Assembly (NCBI RefSeq): GCF_030209755.1 | Contig: NZ_JARVRH010000024.1 | Location: 62,001 to 126,000, forward strand | DNA length: 64,000 nucleotides | Source: Arthrobacter sp. efr-133-TYG-118 | GTDB lineage: Bacteria; Actinomycetota; Actinomycetes; Actinomycetales; Micrococcaceae | Direction: 5' to 3' | Notes under the pieces: generated by a model | The model's database searches: none | What the model was told of the DNA's origin: nothing | What the model saw: the letters and a program-made list of their open reading frames with translations, nothing else | In this document: positions 63,954 through 64,000 of the stretch, piece by piece | Layout of the letters: the number at the start of each line of letters is the position of its first letter | Numbering within the stretch: the stretch's first letter is position 1 | Position numbers and translations under genes: made by a program

Positions 63954-64000
63954 GTGGTCACCTTCCAGCGGAGCTCCCAACAGGACGCCCCAACCCCGCG
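63954..64000 (+). CDS. N-terminal fragment of a divergent gene, possibly the operon's regulator
   Basis: A GTG at 63954 with a strong AAAGGAGG 6 nt upstream opens a frame starting VVTFQRSSQQDAPTP and leaving the window. Only ~15 codons are visible, so the family cannot be told. Gene order in relatives makes a TetR-type regulator of branched-chain amino acid catabolism likely, but this is inference. Confidence 0.4.
   Translation, partial: MVTFQRSSQQDAPTP

Overview
The window looks like chromosome of a high-GC actinobacterium of the Micrococcaceae (Arthrobacter, Pseudarthrobacter or Paenarthrobacter type). This rests on base composition, frequent GTG starts, overlapping stop/start codons, an actinobacterial SOS box, and the order ftsK-rnj-dapA-dapB, rpsO-pnp-M16 peptidase and rimP-nusA-ylxR-infB-rbfA-truB-ribF. 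No rRNA, tRNA or CRISPR array was seen.

Layout. 1-3806: 5' part of ftsK, rnj and dapA (minus strand). 3902-12624: a decayed Tn5053/Tn402-family transposon. It has typical 25-bp terminal repeats, a second degenerate left end at 4310, and remnants of tniA, tniB, tniQ and resolvase. Its cargo is a sulfane-sulfur/persulfide cluster: a CstR-type repressor between divergent operons, DsrE-like and DUF302 proteins on one side, and rhodanese-DUF2892, TauE/SafE, two single-domain rhodaneses, thioredoxin, a persulfide dioxygenase-rhodanese fusion (CstB-like) and an MFS transporter on the other. The right tip lies inside, and truncates, an SOS-box-preceded DUF222 (13E12-type) gene. 13044-14295: a membrane TPR-like protein and dapB, so the element sits between dapB and dapA of the lysine pathway.

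14341-22306 is a molybdenum island. A two-component system, a membrane-anchored sulfite-oxidase-fold enzyme and moeA-moaC-mog-moaE form one tightly overlapped minus-strand operon; moaA-moaD diverge from it. 22387-33985 holds two small unknowns, an M16 peptidase, pnp, rpsO, kynA, ribF, two small membrane proteins, truB, an aminotransferase, a nucleoside deaminase and rbfA. 34320-39479 holds infB, ylxR, nusA and rimP. 39605-46593 holds a DUF4439 protein, a VIT-family transporter, a streptomycin-6-kinase-like enzyme, a group II PLP decarboxylase, a TauE/SafE permease and proS.

46594-47184 contains no large gene, but has a possible 15-residue peptide gene with its own terminator, a long palindrome and a perfect 24-bp operator. 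It precedes an ABC exporter-TetR operon (47185-49351). 49428-54409 is a minus-strand dxr - M50 protease - YciI - ispG - GNAT group (MEP isoprenoid pathway). 54448-55908 encodes a lipase maturation factor protein. 55928-63803 is a leucine/isovalerate catabolic operon (methylcrotonyl-CoA carboxylase, acyl-CoA dehydrogenase, CoA transferase, MaoC hydratase, CitE-like lyase) with a divergent partial gene, possibly its regulator, at the right edge.

The points most worth a second look are the transposon-borne persulfide cluster, the serial deletions that fused its transposition genes, the molybdoenzyme with a dedicated two-component system, the 15-residue peptide gene, and recurrent tandem or palindromic elements abutting stop codons.
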